NCBI GenBank assembly: GCA_018669975.1
Contig: JABHSK010000001.1
Location: 124,001-188,000 of the forward strand
Length of the DNA: 64,000 nt
DNA from: Candidatus Parcubacteria bacterium
GTDB lineage: Bacteria > Patescibacteria > ABY1 > UBA1558 > GWA2-36-10
Reading direction: 5' to 3'
The notes below the pieces were generated by a model that saw only the letters and a list, made by a program, of their open reading frames with translations, was not told the origin of the DNA and searched no databases. The translations under genes and the position numbers were made by a program. Positions 33,747 to 41,382 of the stretch are shown one piece after another; position 1 is the first letter of the stretch, and each line of letters opens with the position of its first letter.

Positions 33747-34676
33747 TTAATGCCAGGCAAAATTTTCAAAAACCCAAGTTGATAAAGCCTTTAGATCTTG
33801 AAAACGATCTGCGTTTGTATCAGAGCCCAAAACTACCGAGATAATCTCTATACCGTCATGCCCATCGATCTCTGCTACCAAACAATATCCAGCTGAATTT
33901 ATATGACCAGTTTTACCAGCACTAATATCTAAATAAGAACCTAATAAATAATTAGTTGAATGTATCTTGTGCAACTTACCACTAATAGCTTGGAAACTGT
34001 AAGTACGATGAGTTGTTGCCTCTCGGATATCCTCTTGAGCAAAAGCGACTTGAGCCAAATCAATAATCTCCAGGGCTGTAGAAACATTATAATCTGACAG
34101 ACCAGTGACATCCACAAAATGTGTATTTACCAAGCCCAAAGCATCTGCTTTTTTATTCATCAGGTCTAAAAACTTTTCTTTGCCTATGCCAGTACTACGC
34201 ACTAAAGCATTGGCGCTATTGTTATCAGAGGAAATTAAAGCAGTATAAAACAAGTTCTTAACAGTCACTACTTCACCTCGCAAAATATCTGGACTACCAC
34301 CATTGGCCTCATCTTTGATATCCATGGTCACCTGTGTATTCCAGCCAGGATTATTTTCTAAAAAAACCATAACTGTCATTAACTTGGTGATACTAGCCAA
34401 TGATCTAACTTCCTCAGAGTTTTTTTGCCACAAAATAGTGCCGGTAGCCTTATCCATAACAGCCGCTGCCTCAGCTGTTATTTTAACTCCCATGGAATTA
34501 TTATTTATTTTAAATGGTACTGCAACTGTATCGGCTGACAAAATCTTATCTGACAAAACAGCCTGCGTACCACTATCTGTTTCGGTAATTGTAATAGTTG
34601 GTAAATGAAAAGACGGAGATGATGATAATCCCAGTGACGCTACTAATATAGAAATTACTGCCCACAAATTTATCAT
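33747..34676 (-). CDS. dacA: D-alanyl-D-alanine carboxypeptidase (S11)
   Basis: A 309-aa exported penicillin-binding protein that trims the terminal D-Ala from peptidoglycan stem peptides. An N-terminal hydrophobic signal (about residues 3-20) precedes the three active-site motifs: SxxK in SLASITKLM, SxN in SSDNNSANALV and KTG in AGKTGHINSAG. Length fits a short DacA without the C-terminal amphipathic anchor. It starts where rluB ends (1-nt overlap), so it is probably translationally coupled. Confidence 0.92.
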   Translation of the reverse strand: MINLWAVISILVASLGLSSSPSFHLPTITITETDSGTQAVLSDKILSADTVAVPFKINNNSMGVKITAEAAAVMDKATGTILWQKNSEEVRSLASITKLMTVMVFLENNPGWNTQVTMDIKDEANGGSPDILRGEVVTVKNLFYTALISSDNNSANALVRSTGIGKEKFLDLMNKKADALGLVNTHFVDVTGLSDYNVSTALEIIDLAQVAFAQEDIREATTHRTYSFQAISGKLHKIHSTNYLLGSYLDISAGKTGHINSAGYCLVAEIDGHDGIEIISVVLGSDTNADRFQDLKALSTWVFENFAWH

Positions 34677-35359
34677 TATAGTATATCTTCCTTACTTAAA
34701 ATCTTGTACTCTCCTGAAGCTAAACGATCTAATTTTAACTTCCCCTCTGCTATCCTAGTCAAAGTAGTCACTCTATAGCCTAACTCTTCTAGCATACGCC
34801 TAATCTGCCGTTTCCAGCCCTGATGAATAGACATTACAAACTCACGATCATTAAATATCTCCACCTTGTCGGCTTGAGCCAGACCTTCTTCCAGATACAC
34901 GCCTTGTTTGAGAGCTGGCAACAATGTTTTATTTATTTTTTTATTAACTTTAACTAAATATGTTTTCCTAACTTCAAATTTTGGATGAGTTATTTTATAA
35001 GCTAGGTCTCCATCATTGGTTAAAAGTAATAAACCCTGTGAATTTTTATCTAACCTACCAACTGGAAAAACTTTTGGTCGTTTAGGTACTAAAGATAAAA
35101 CTGTTTCAGGATTATATGGATCTTTGACTGAGCAAATATAACCAGTTGGCTTGTTTAACAAATAATAAACTTTGACCTCAGCAGATACGGGTCTACCAGA
35201 CACCTCAATATTTGGACTATCTGCATCAACACTAGTAGCTACATCTTCAACTACCTGCCCATCTATTTTAACTTTGCCTTGTTTAATGAGCTCTTCGGCA
35301 TTACGTCGAGAAGCTACTCCGGCAGCAGATAAAAATTTAGCTAAACGAATCTTCTTCAT
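34676..35359 (-). CDS. rluB: 23S rRNA pseudouridine synthase RluB-type
   Basis: A 227-aa RsuA/RluB-family enzyme. The N-terminal S4 RNA-binding domain (RLAKFLSAAGVASRRNAEEL) is followed by a catalytic domain with the conserved Asp in FPVGRLDKNSQGLLLLTNDG and the basic HQGWKRQIRRML segment. It converts a uridine in 23S rRNA helix 90 region to pseudouridine in the well-studied members; RluB, RluE and RsuA are hard to separate by sequence. It overlaps scpB by 23 nt. Confidence 0.92.
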   Translation of the reverse strand: MKKIRLAKFLSAAGVASRRNAEELIKQGKVKIDGQVVEDVATSVDADSPNIEVSGRPVSAEVKVYYLLNKPTGYICSVKDPYNPETVLSLVPKRPKVFPVGRLDKNSQGLLLLTNDGDLAYKITHPKFEVRKTYLVKVNKKINKTLLPALKQGVYLEEGLAQADKVEIFNDREFVMSIHQGWKRQIRRMLEELGYRVTTLTRIAEGKLKLDRLASGEYKILSKEDIL

Positions 35360-35930
35360 TTTTTTGAACTTCTTTATTTTCTTCAGGTAATTCTGTTTGT
35401 AATAGGGTTTGTAAATTTTCGTTACTGTTTAGCTTTTCATAATCGGGCAATTCTTCCGCTGAATTAACTCCTAGATGCTGCAAGAAATCTATAGTTAAAG
35501 AATATGTGGTCACCAAGTCTGCTTTCTTTTCCTGAGCCTCTATAAAACCCCTAATAAGTAAATTTCTTAAAATCAAACTACAGTTAACTCCTCTAATCTG
35601 CTCCAATTCTTCTTTACTGACTGGTTGTCTATAGGCAATAATAGTCAAAGTTTCTAAAGATGGCTTCGTTAATTCACTAGTAATCTGATCTTTAAAATAC
35701 TCCCGCAAAATTTTAGCGTTTTTGGGATTAGTTGTTAATTGAATTTTTTTATTATTAACAGCCACATGTATACCGCAATCATCCTGATTGTATTTTTCCT
35801 GCAAATCCTTGATGGCTTGTTCCACCTCTTTATCTTCGACAGATAAAAGCTTAGGCAAATCTTTAATAGCCAAAGGTTTGCCAACTGCTAATAATAAACT
35901 TTCTAAGCCTGATAAAATATTTTTATCCAT
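35337..35930 (-). CDS. scpB: Segregation and condensation protein B
   Basis: A 197-aa ScpB with two winged-helix domains. The N-terminal one contains ESLLLAVGKPLAIKDLPKLL and the second LETLTIIAYRQPVSKEELEQ followed by IRG, the most conserved segment of the family. ScpB forms the kleisin-regulating part of the SMC-ScpAB condensin used in chromosome organisation. It lies 5 nt after scpA and overlaps rluB, a common gene order. Confidence 0.94.
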   Translation of the reverse strand: MDKNILSGLESLLLAVGKPLAIKDLPKLLSVEDKEVEQAIKDLQEKYNQDDCGIHVAVNNKKIQLTTNPKNAKILREYFKDQITSELTKPSLETLTIIAYRQPVSKEELEQIRGVNCSLILRNLLIRGFIEAQEKKADLVTTYSLTIDFLQHLGVNSAEELPDYEKLNSNENLQTLLQTELPEENKEVQKNEEDSFS

Positions 35931-35935
35931 ACGAA

Positions 35936-36643
35936 TTATTTTCTGTTTTTATTAATATTTAAATCACCGAATCTCTCACCTTGATAAACCTCAATCTCTT
36001 CCTGTTTAACTAATTCTAACATTGCTAAAAAACTAACAACGACTTCGGTTTTGTCTTTTTTTTCTTTAAACAAACTACGAAAAGTAAAATTTGTTTTATC
36101 TTTAATAATATCTTTAATATGTCTAATTTTTTCACTGATAGAAATAGCTTTGGCCATTACTATTTTTGGTAAATTGACCACACGTTCTATTCTACCCAAC
36201 ACATCCTTGAAAGCCGCTGCCAAACTAGTTTGGTCAACATTTGTTGGTGCAATAAACTCCTCGGAGGTGTCTAACTTAAAAGGTGTTGATCTAGTATATG
36301 AATGTTTATTTTTATTAACAAACATTTTATTCAGTTTTTTACTAGCCTCATAATACTGCCTATAAATCTTGAGTTGCTTTTCTAAATCCAAACCATCATC
36401 TTCACCTTCCATAGAAAAATCAGGCAACAACTGCTTTGACTTTAAATAAATCAATTTTGAGGCAATTAATAAAAAATCAGCTACCTCTTCGGAAGCTAAA
36501 TTTTCTGAATTTTCAATATGATCCAGATATTGATCTGTCACATTGGCCAAAGAGATTTCTGTAATCTGCAATTCGTTCTTTTCTATCAACTGCAACAACA
36601 AATCTAATGGACCTTCAAATTGCTCTAATTGTATTTTATGCAT
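35936..36643 (-). CDS. scpA: Segregation and condensation protein A (kleisin)
   Basis: Started at MHKIQLEQFEGPLDLLLQLI (36643, 235 aa), where homologues begin; the frame is open to 36727 but the extra residues do not look like ScpA. The kleisin N-terminal signature FEGPLDLLLQLI, the SEEVADFLLIASKLIYLKSK segment and a C-terminal winged helix (FLAMLELVKQEEIEVYQ) are present. It bridges the SMC heads with ScpB. Upstream lies the three-unit sRNA region; the nearest sRNA terminator is about 65 nt from the start. Confidence 0.94.
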   Translation of the reverse strand: MHKIQLEQFEGPLDLLLQLIEKNELQITEISLANVTDQYLDHIENSENLASEEVADFLLIASKLIYLKSKQLLPDFSMEGEDDGLDLEKQLKIYRQYYEASKKLNKMFVNKNKHSYTRSTPFKLDTSEEFIAPTNVDQTSLAAAFKDVLGRIERVVNLPKIVMAKAISISEKIRHIKDIIKDKTNFTFRSLFKEKKDKTEVVVSFLAMLELVKQEEIEVYQGERFGDLNINKNRK

Positions 36644-36708
36644 TATTTTATGATTTTTTAACAAAAATACATAGCTAATTATAGCATTTTTTAAGTATTT
36701 TTTCCAAT

Positions 36709-36831
36709 AAAAAATGGGCCTCACCACCTATTACTCCTTGGAGTATTAGATGAGGGGCCCAGACGCTACTGAGAGTTCTATGGTAAGGAGGTGAACCACT
36801 CTAGTAGCGATAAAAAATGAGCTACAAATGA
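36709..36831 (-). ncRNA. sRNA C (about 123 nt) with anti-Shine-Dalgarno loop
   Basis: A unit with its own promoter, a first hairpin (36764-36809: CGCTACT ... AGTAGCG with an inner GTTC/GAAC helix) and a long terminator hairpin (36716-36760) followed by TTTTTT. The first hairpin's loop shows CACCTCCTTA at 36793-36784, identical to the 3' end of 16S rRNA, which pairs with AAGGAGG ribosome-binding sites. No coding frame. Such a loop could bind Shine-Dalgarno sequences of mRNAs; no known RNA family was recognised. Confidence 0.75.
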
Positions 36832-36837
36832 CTCAGT

Positions 36838-36866
36838 AGATTAGTAAATTAAAGGACTTTTGTCAA
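36838..36866 (-). promoter_or_regulatory. Promoter of sRNA C
   Basis: TTGACA, 17 nt, TAATCT on the minus strand; start expected near 36831. Confidence 0.78.
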
Positions 36867-36907
36867 TGTTTATACTAGATTTAAAGCATATTTTAGCTAA
36901 AATTAGC

Positions 36908-37015
36908 AAAAAGAAAAAGCCCCTACTAAAAGTAGGGGCTCCACCGCAGGGACGGGGGGATTGGAGGGAGATCGTCCACTGCAGTGAGGCATTCGAATGC
37001 CATAGAAAGTGCTGT
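36908..37015 (-). ncRNA. sRNA B (about 108 nt) with C-rich loop
   Basis: Starts near 37015 and ends in a perfect 10-bp terminator stem (AGCCCCTACT/AGTAGGGGCT, loop TTT) followed by TTTTTCTTTTT. The body has GGCATTCGAATGCC and a hairpin joining CACTGCAG with CTGCGGTG that presents a loop with TCTCCCTCC and CCCCCC. C-rich single-stranded loops like this are known in Gram-positive sRNAs that bind ribosome-binding sites. No coding frame. Confidence 0.65.
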
Positions 37016-37021
37016 ACTCTT

Positions 37022-37051
37022 ATAATATACACTAAAATAATATTTTGTAAA
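37022..37051 (-). promoter_or_regulatory. Possible promoter of sRNA B
   Basis: TTTACA, 18 nt, TATTAT on the minus strand. The upstream hexamer lies in the T-tail of sRNA A's terminator, so the two units are packed head to tail. Confidence 0.6.
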
Positions 37052-37317
37052 AGAAAAACCCCTATCGTAGATAGGGGTCAACCGACAATAAGGGAAGACG
37101 GGTAGTTTCGTGGAAACCATCCTTTATTGCGGCTTGTGCTGCTGGGGGCGCAGCGGGCAAAAATATGGGGGGAATCCCGGCTTAATACAGCCGTAGCATG
37201 AGTCTCGTCTTTTCACGCTATGTGGGATCCCCCCGGGCAACCTCGTAGAGGCCTTTTAAGAGGCGCGGCGGAAAGGCCGTTCTACGAGGTGTTGTTTTTT
37301 ATAATGTGCAAATGCTA
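37048..37317 (-). ncRNA. sRNA A (about 270 nt), highly structured
   Basis: Has a good promoter and ends in ACCCCTATC/GATAGGGGT followed by TTTTTCTTTT. Internal perfect or near-perfect stems: ACCTCGTAGA/TCTACGAGGT (37237-37290), GGGGGGATCCC with GGGATTCCCCCC (37166-37234), and CAATAAAGGATGGTTTC with GAAACTACCC...TTATTG. These are separate stable domains. It lacks the conserved sequences of RNase P, tmRNA and the SRP GGAAGGAAGCAG loop. A long SRP-like or other housekeeping RNA remains possible because the size fits. Confidence 0.7.
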
Positions 37318-37323
37318 GAAAAC

Positions 37324-37352
37324 ATAGTACACCAAAAATAAAATCTTGTCAA
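37324..37352 (-). promoter_or_regulatory. Promoter of sRNA A
   Basis: TTGACA, 17 nt, TACTAT on the minus strand; start expected near 37317, just before the first stem. It follows the aspS terminator directly. Confidence 0.78.
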
Positions 37353-37356
37353 TAGC

Positions 37357-37383
37357 AAAAGCCCCACCTATAATGGTGGGGCT
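37357..37383 (-). terminator. aspS terminator
   Basis: AGCCCCACC/GGTGGGGCT stem followed by TTTT on the minus strand, 17 nt past the aspS stop; also T-rich on the plus strand. Confidence 0.85.
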
Positions 37384-37399
37384 TTTTAAACATATTTCT

Positions 37400-38818
37400 T
37401 TATTTTTTCTTGATAGACAAACCTAGCTCATCTAGTTGTTCCTGATTAACCTCTGATGGAGAATCCATCATCGGATCACGACCGTCTGTAGTCAAAGGAA
37501 AAGCTGTCACTTCACGCAAATTCTTTTCTCCTTGCAAAATCATCATCAACCTATCTAGTCCTGGGGCAATACCGCCGTGTGGTGGTACTCCATATTTGAA
37601 AGCCTCAAAATAATGCTGAAATTGTTTTTTCTGTTCATCAGAAAATTCAATTAAATCCCAAACTTTTTCTTGAATCTTCATATCATGAATACGAATAGCT
37701 CCCCCGCCTACTTCAAAACCATTGAGAGCCAAATCATGTTGATATGCTCTAGCTTTACCCGGATCAGAATCTAATAAATGAACATCCTCTTCCTTAGGGG
37801 CAGTAAACATGTTATGACTCGGTGCCCAAGTGTCACCAGCACCATGAAATTTATCTTCTTCACTTTGTTCAACAAATAATGGAAAATTGATTATCCAGGC
37901 AAAGGCTAATTCATTGGGATCATTTTTATCTTTGCGTAAATCAGGTTTATCACTGCCATATTTTTTTATAGCTTCATCGTGATCTATTCGTGGCCATGGT
38001 GTTTGGGTTATCTTCTTCTCTGGATACAATTCTTTAACTAACTCCGTAAACATTTGTTCGGTCAATTGTAAAATATCTTCTTGAGTCACAAAAGACATTT
38101 CCATGTCTAATTGATAAAACTCACCTGGACTTCTGTCAGCTCTGGCATCCTCATCACGAAAACATGGCGCTATCTGAAAATAGCGATCTAAACCAGCAAT
38201 CATCAAAAGCTGTTTGTATTGTTGTGGGGCTTGCGGTAAGGCAAAAAACTTACCGTTATGTAAGCGACTAGGCACTAGATAATCACGAGCACCCTCTGGA
38301 GTTGATTTGGAAAGTATCGGTGTTTGAACATCTACAAAATCCTGCTTGTGCAACCAATTACGCAAAAAGTTAATAACTTTATCTCTAGCTAATATATTAT
38401 TTTTCATCCGCTCGTGACGTAAGTCCAAATACCTATATTTCATGCGCAGCTCCTCTTTGGCTTGGCGTTCTTCATTGTCTATTTCAAAGGGAGGAGTTTC
38501 AGCTTCGGATAAAACGGTAATTTTCTTAGCTAAAAGTTCAACTGTACCAGTTGCTAAATCTTTATTGATTTGTTTTGCACCACGTGCCTGCACTACACCT
38601 TCTATGGCTAGCACAAACTCAGGTCTAATATCTTTAAGTATTTCATTGGAGGCTTCGTCCAACTCAGCTGGAACTGCCACCACTTGCAAAATTCCCCAAC
38701 GATCTCTAACATCCAAAAAAGCAATTTTACCCATATTACGGCGGACATTTACCCAACCGCTAATCAAGACTGTTTTATCTACTTGATTGACTGTTTCTAT
38801 AGTTTTTATACGTTTCAT
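37400..38818 (-). CDS. aspS: Aspartyl-tRNA synthetase, short form
   Basis: A 472-aa class II synthetase charging tRNA-Asp. Present are the OB-fold anticodon domain (about residues 1-110), motif 2 in FRDEDARADRSPGEFYQLDM and motif 3 in GGIAPGLDRLMMIL. Bacterial AspRS is usually near 590 aa with a GAD insertion between motifs 2 and 3. Here that interval is about 110 residues shorter, so most of the GAD domain is missing. Whether it is discriminating or also charges tRNA-Asn cannot be decided, but AsnRS is encoded just upstream, so the direct pathway is available. Confidence 0.94.
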   Translation of the reverse strand: MKRIKTIETVNQVDKTVLISGWVNVRRNMGKIAFLDVRDRWGILQVVAVPAELDEASNEILKDIRPEFVLAIEGVVQARGAKQINKDLATGTVELLAKKITVLSEAETPPFEIDNEERQAKEELRMKYRYLDLRHERMKNNILARDKVINFLRNWLHKQDFVDVQTPILSKSTPEGARDYLVPSRLHNGKFFALPQAPQQYKQLLMIAGLDRYFQIAPCFRDEDARADRSPGEFYQLDMEMSFVTQEDILQLTEQMFTELVKELYPEKKITQTPWPRIDHDEAIKKYGSDKPDLRKDKNDPNELAFAWIINFPLFVEQSEEDKFHGAGDTWAPSHNMFTAPKEEDVHLLDSDPGKARAYQHDLALNGFEVGGGAIRIHDMKIQEKVWDLIEFSDEQKKQFQHYFEAFKYGVPPHGGIAPGLDRLMMILQGEKNLREVTAFPLTTDGRDPMMDSPSEVNQEQLDELGLSIKKK

Positions 38819-38863
38819 ATATTTGATTTAAATTCTAATAAATTAAGACTGTGCCGTTAAGAA

Positions 38864-38939
38864 TGGAGCCGACGGTCAGATTCGAACTGACGACCTATTC
38901 TTTACGAAAGAATTGCTCTACCAGTTGAGCTACGTCGGC
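38864..38939 (-). tRNA. tRNA-Thr(CGT)
   Basis: A 76-nt tRNA: acceptor GCCGACG/CGTCGGC, D-arm GCTC/GAGC, anticodon stem ATTCT/AGAAT with loop TTCGTAA (anticodon CGT), T-arm GTCAG/CTGAC, CCA encoded. It lies between asnS and aspS on the same strand. Confidence 0.95.
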
Positions 38940-38945
38940 AAAGCA

Positions 38946-40232
38946 CTACGGCCTAATCCTATGTATGGTGCGTGGAAATGGGATAGTTTCCCTAACATGT
39001 TGCACGCCACATACCCAAGCAACAACTCTCTCCAGTCCAAAACCAAATCCTCCATGTGGTACTGATCCATACTTTCTTAAATCTAGATACCAAGCAAATT
39101 CATCCATTGGCAATTTATGCTCTTTAACACGTTTGACTAGCTCATCATAATCATCCTCACGTTGTGATCCACCGATTATTTCTCCATAGCCTTCTGGTGC
39201 TAATAGATCAGCACATTCTGCTTTACTACCGTTGGCATCACGTTTCATGTAAAAAGATTTTATTTCTGCTGGATAATGAGTGACAAAGATTGGATTATCA
39301 AATTCTTGCGTAAGTTTTGTTTCATCTTCCGCCCCTAGATCATCATTGTCTTTTATCTTACTACCCATGCCCTGCAATTTTTTAACTGCTTCCGCATGAG
39401 TGATACGATAAAATGGTTTTGTGATGTTATCTAGAGGCTTTGTATCCCGTTCTAATATTTTTAGTTCTTCTTGATTATTATCTAAAGCTGCCTGAACCAT
39501 AAAACGAATCAAGTCTTCTTGAGTGTCTAAGTTATCTTTAAGATCTATAAAAGCCATTTCAGCATCCATCATCCAAAACTCTGTCAGGTGACGGCGTGTT
39601 TTTGATTTTTCAGCTCTGAAGACTGGACCAAAATCAAAAACTCTACCATGAGCAGCAATGGCTGCCTCCAAATATAACTGCCCACTTTGTGATAGATAAG
39701 CCTTAGTATCAAAATATTCTAGTTCAAACAATTCAGTTGTACCCTCACAGGCATTAGGAGTTAATATTGGCGAATCAATTTTAGTAAAAGCATGCTCCTT
39801 CATATATTGATATGTAGCTTGGATCAAGGTATTACGAACCCGTTGCACAGCCCATTGTTTACTACTACGTAGCCACAGATGCCGGTTATCCATCAAAAAA
39901 TCCACTCCATGCTCTTTCTTGCCGATCGGATAATCCTCTGCTATTTGATAAAATTCAAAATTAGCTACTTGAATTTCATATTCATCTTTTTTAGGATGTT
40001 TGGCTACCTTGCCACTTATCTTAACTGAAGTTTCTAGAGTAACTTTAGCAGCCTCATCCCACTGTTTATTATCCAAATCAGCCTGCGCTAAAATAGCCTG
40101 AGTAAATCCAGTGCCGTCTCGAAGTTGCCAAAAAGCGATTTTACCTGAAGAACGATGATTAGATACCCAAGCATTGATCTCCACCTCTTTATCCACAAAA
40201 TTGGCTAAATCCTTTATAAAAACTTTTTCCAT
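38946..40232 (-). CDS. asnS: Asparaginyl-tRNA synthetase
   Basis: A 428-aa class IIb synthetase for tRNA-Asn. The OB fold starts the protein (INAWVSNHRSSGKIAFWQLR), motif 2 appears in FGPVFRAEKSKTRRHLTEFW, and motif 3 in HGGFGFGLERVVAWVCG. AsnRS-specific features are the absence of the AspRS GAD insert and the segment GTTELFELEYFDTKAYLSQS. The length is usual. It is separated from aspS by tRNA-Thr(CGT) on the same strand. Confidence 0.95.
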   Translation of the reverse strand: MEKVFIKDLANFVDKEVEINAWVSNHRSSGKIAFWQLRDGTGFTQAILAQADLDNKQWDEAAKVTLETSVKISGKVAKHPKKDEYEIQVANFEFYQIAEDYPIGKKEHGVDFLMDNRHLWLRSSKQWAVQRVRNTLIQATYQYMKEHAFTKIDSPILTPNACEGTTELFELEYFDTKAYLSQSGQLYLEAAIAAHGRVFDFGPVFRAEKSKTRRHLTEFWMMDAEMAFIDLKDNLDTQEDLIRFMVQAALDNNQEELKILERDTKPLDNITKPFYRITHAEAVKKLQGMGSKIKDNDDLGAEDETKLTQEFDNPIFVTHYPAEIKSFYMKRDANGSKAECADLLAPEGYGEIIGGSQREDDYDELVKRVKEHKLPMDEFAWYLDLRKYGSVPHGGFGFGLERVVAWVCGVQHVRETIPFPRTIHRIRP

Positions 40233-40375
40233 AAATAAAAAAATAATATCTGTTTATCAGCTTAAATAATACCTAAAAATTAGTTATTTTACAAGCACAA
40301 TTGACTAATATGTTATAAGCTGTTTTAATATGTCAATCTATTCGTTATTTATAAACACAAACAAGGAGGATACTC

Positions 40376-40894
40376 ATGCGAATTATGCCAAATCACGTCG
40401 AATCATCTATTCAGAGGCTACAAGAAGACAATGTCAGAATCTACCTGTGGCAAATGCTCCGCACGTATAGTGACAATACCTTCCAAGATCGTGTAGATCT
40501 ACTAATATTCCAAAAGAAGCCAGGATTCTTTCAAAGGGTCCACAAAATGTCCCACCTAGAATACGCTACTTTTATGATGTCACATGCTAGAGATATTATA
40601 CTCTTGGCTGAAACCCAGATACGTGCCATATACGCTGTGCTAGCGCCAATTTATTTCGCCATGGGCTCTGAGTTGCCCCAGGTCACAGGCGAAGACATCG
40701 ACGCCATCTTAGAACATCTACCGCCTGATGATTTTCTGGATTTCTTTGAGCAGTTCGCCGAATATGATACAGGCTGGTTTACTACTATCGCAGCCGTAAC
40801 AGACTTGGTTGATCGCCAACCAGCCAAGGCAGCTGTCTGGGCTATCTGTAAAACTTTTATGGATAAATTGCCTGAGCCGATAGAAAAAGGCTAA
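40376..40894 (+). CDS. Hypothetical protein, 172 aa, strong Shine-Dalgarno
   Basis: Soluble helical protein without recognised motif. It starts after AAGGAGG 6 nt upstream (MRIMPNHVES), a much stronger ribosome-binding site than that of the AT-rich neighbours, and its codon use is richer in GC, like the NAD cluster at 47-57 kb. It is the only plus-strand gene between 31 and 46 kb and has its own terminator, so it is probably a single-gene transcript and perhaps a transferred gene. Confidence 0.7.
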   Translation: MRIMPNHVESSIQRLQEDNVRIYLWQMLRTYSDNTFQDRVDLLIFQKKPGFFQRVHKMSHLEYATFMMSHARDIILLAETQIRAIYAVLAPIYFAMGSELPQVTGEDIDAILEHLPPDDFLDFFEQFAEYDTGWFTTIAAVTDLVDRQPAKAAVWAICKTFMDKLPEPIEKG

Positions 40895-40900
40895 CTTATT

Positions 40901-40930
40901 CCCGATTGAAAACAATCGGGATTTTTATTT
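40901..40930 (+). terminator. Intrinsic terminator
   Basis: CCCGATTG-AAAA-CAATCGGG followed by ATTTTTATTT on the plus strand, 6 nt past the stop of the gene at 40376. Confidence 0.9.
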
Positions 40931-40945
40931 AAATAAAAAATCAGC

Positions 40946-41356
40946 TTATTCAGCTGACTTTTCACGTTCCTCTTCATATGATTCTTGGTCTCCGTATTCT
41001 AGGAAATCCTGATGGTATTTTGGCTCTATAAATTCTTTATCTGACTTATGTTTAATACCACACCAGTACTTCTCTGTTGCAGCACCAATAGCAGAGGTGT
41101 AATTCAATACTCCGTTAGCATAGCCGCAATAAATACAATTCAGTTTTTGCTTGATATCTAGATATTCTAATTTATGACGATCTATTTTGATATATTTTGA
41201 CCTATCCACTTTTTTTATCCCATAAACTGGAAAACAAAAACTGTGATAGAGTTCAAAAAATAAATCTATAATTAATATTGGCCCTAGTAAAGCCCAGATA
41301 AATGGAATAGTTAATAAGTGCTTAAATTCCCTTTCTGGATGTTTAAAATAATCCAT
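40946..41356 (-). CDS. Membrane-associated protein with CxxC
   Basis: A 136-aa protein with one or two hydrophobic helices (about residues 13-45, LTIPFIWALLGPILIIDLFF) and a soluble C-terminal half holding CIYCGYANG and a further Cys in KYWCGIKHK. The Tyr-rich central part (KKVDRSKYIKIDRHKLEYLD) is conserved-looking in small-cell genomes as an unnamed protein. It lies 26 nt downstream of the RND pump on the same strand and may belong to the same transcript. Function unknown. Confidence 0.7.
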   Translation of the reverse strand: MDYFKHPEREFKHLLTIPFIWALLGPILIIDLFFELYHSFCFPVYGIKKVDRSKYIKIDRHKLEYLDIKQKLNCIYCGYANGVLNYTSAIGAATEKYWCGIKHKSDKEFIEPKYHQDFLEYGDQESYEEEREKSAE

Positions 41357-41382
41357 GAGTATTTTTATTTTTATTTAAAATG

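Noticed and set aside
36841..37120. Short overlapping open frames on both strands in the sRNA region
   Set aside because: They lie across promoters and terminator hairpins, lack ribosome-binding sites and have no protein-like composition.
37048..37317. sRNA A as the signal recognition particle RNA
   Set aside because: Length fits the long form, but the conserved GGAAGGAAGCAG loop sequence was not found on either strand.
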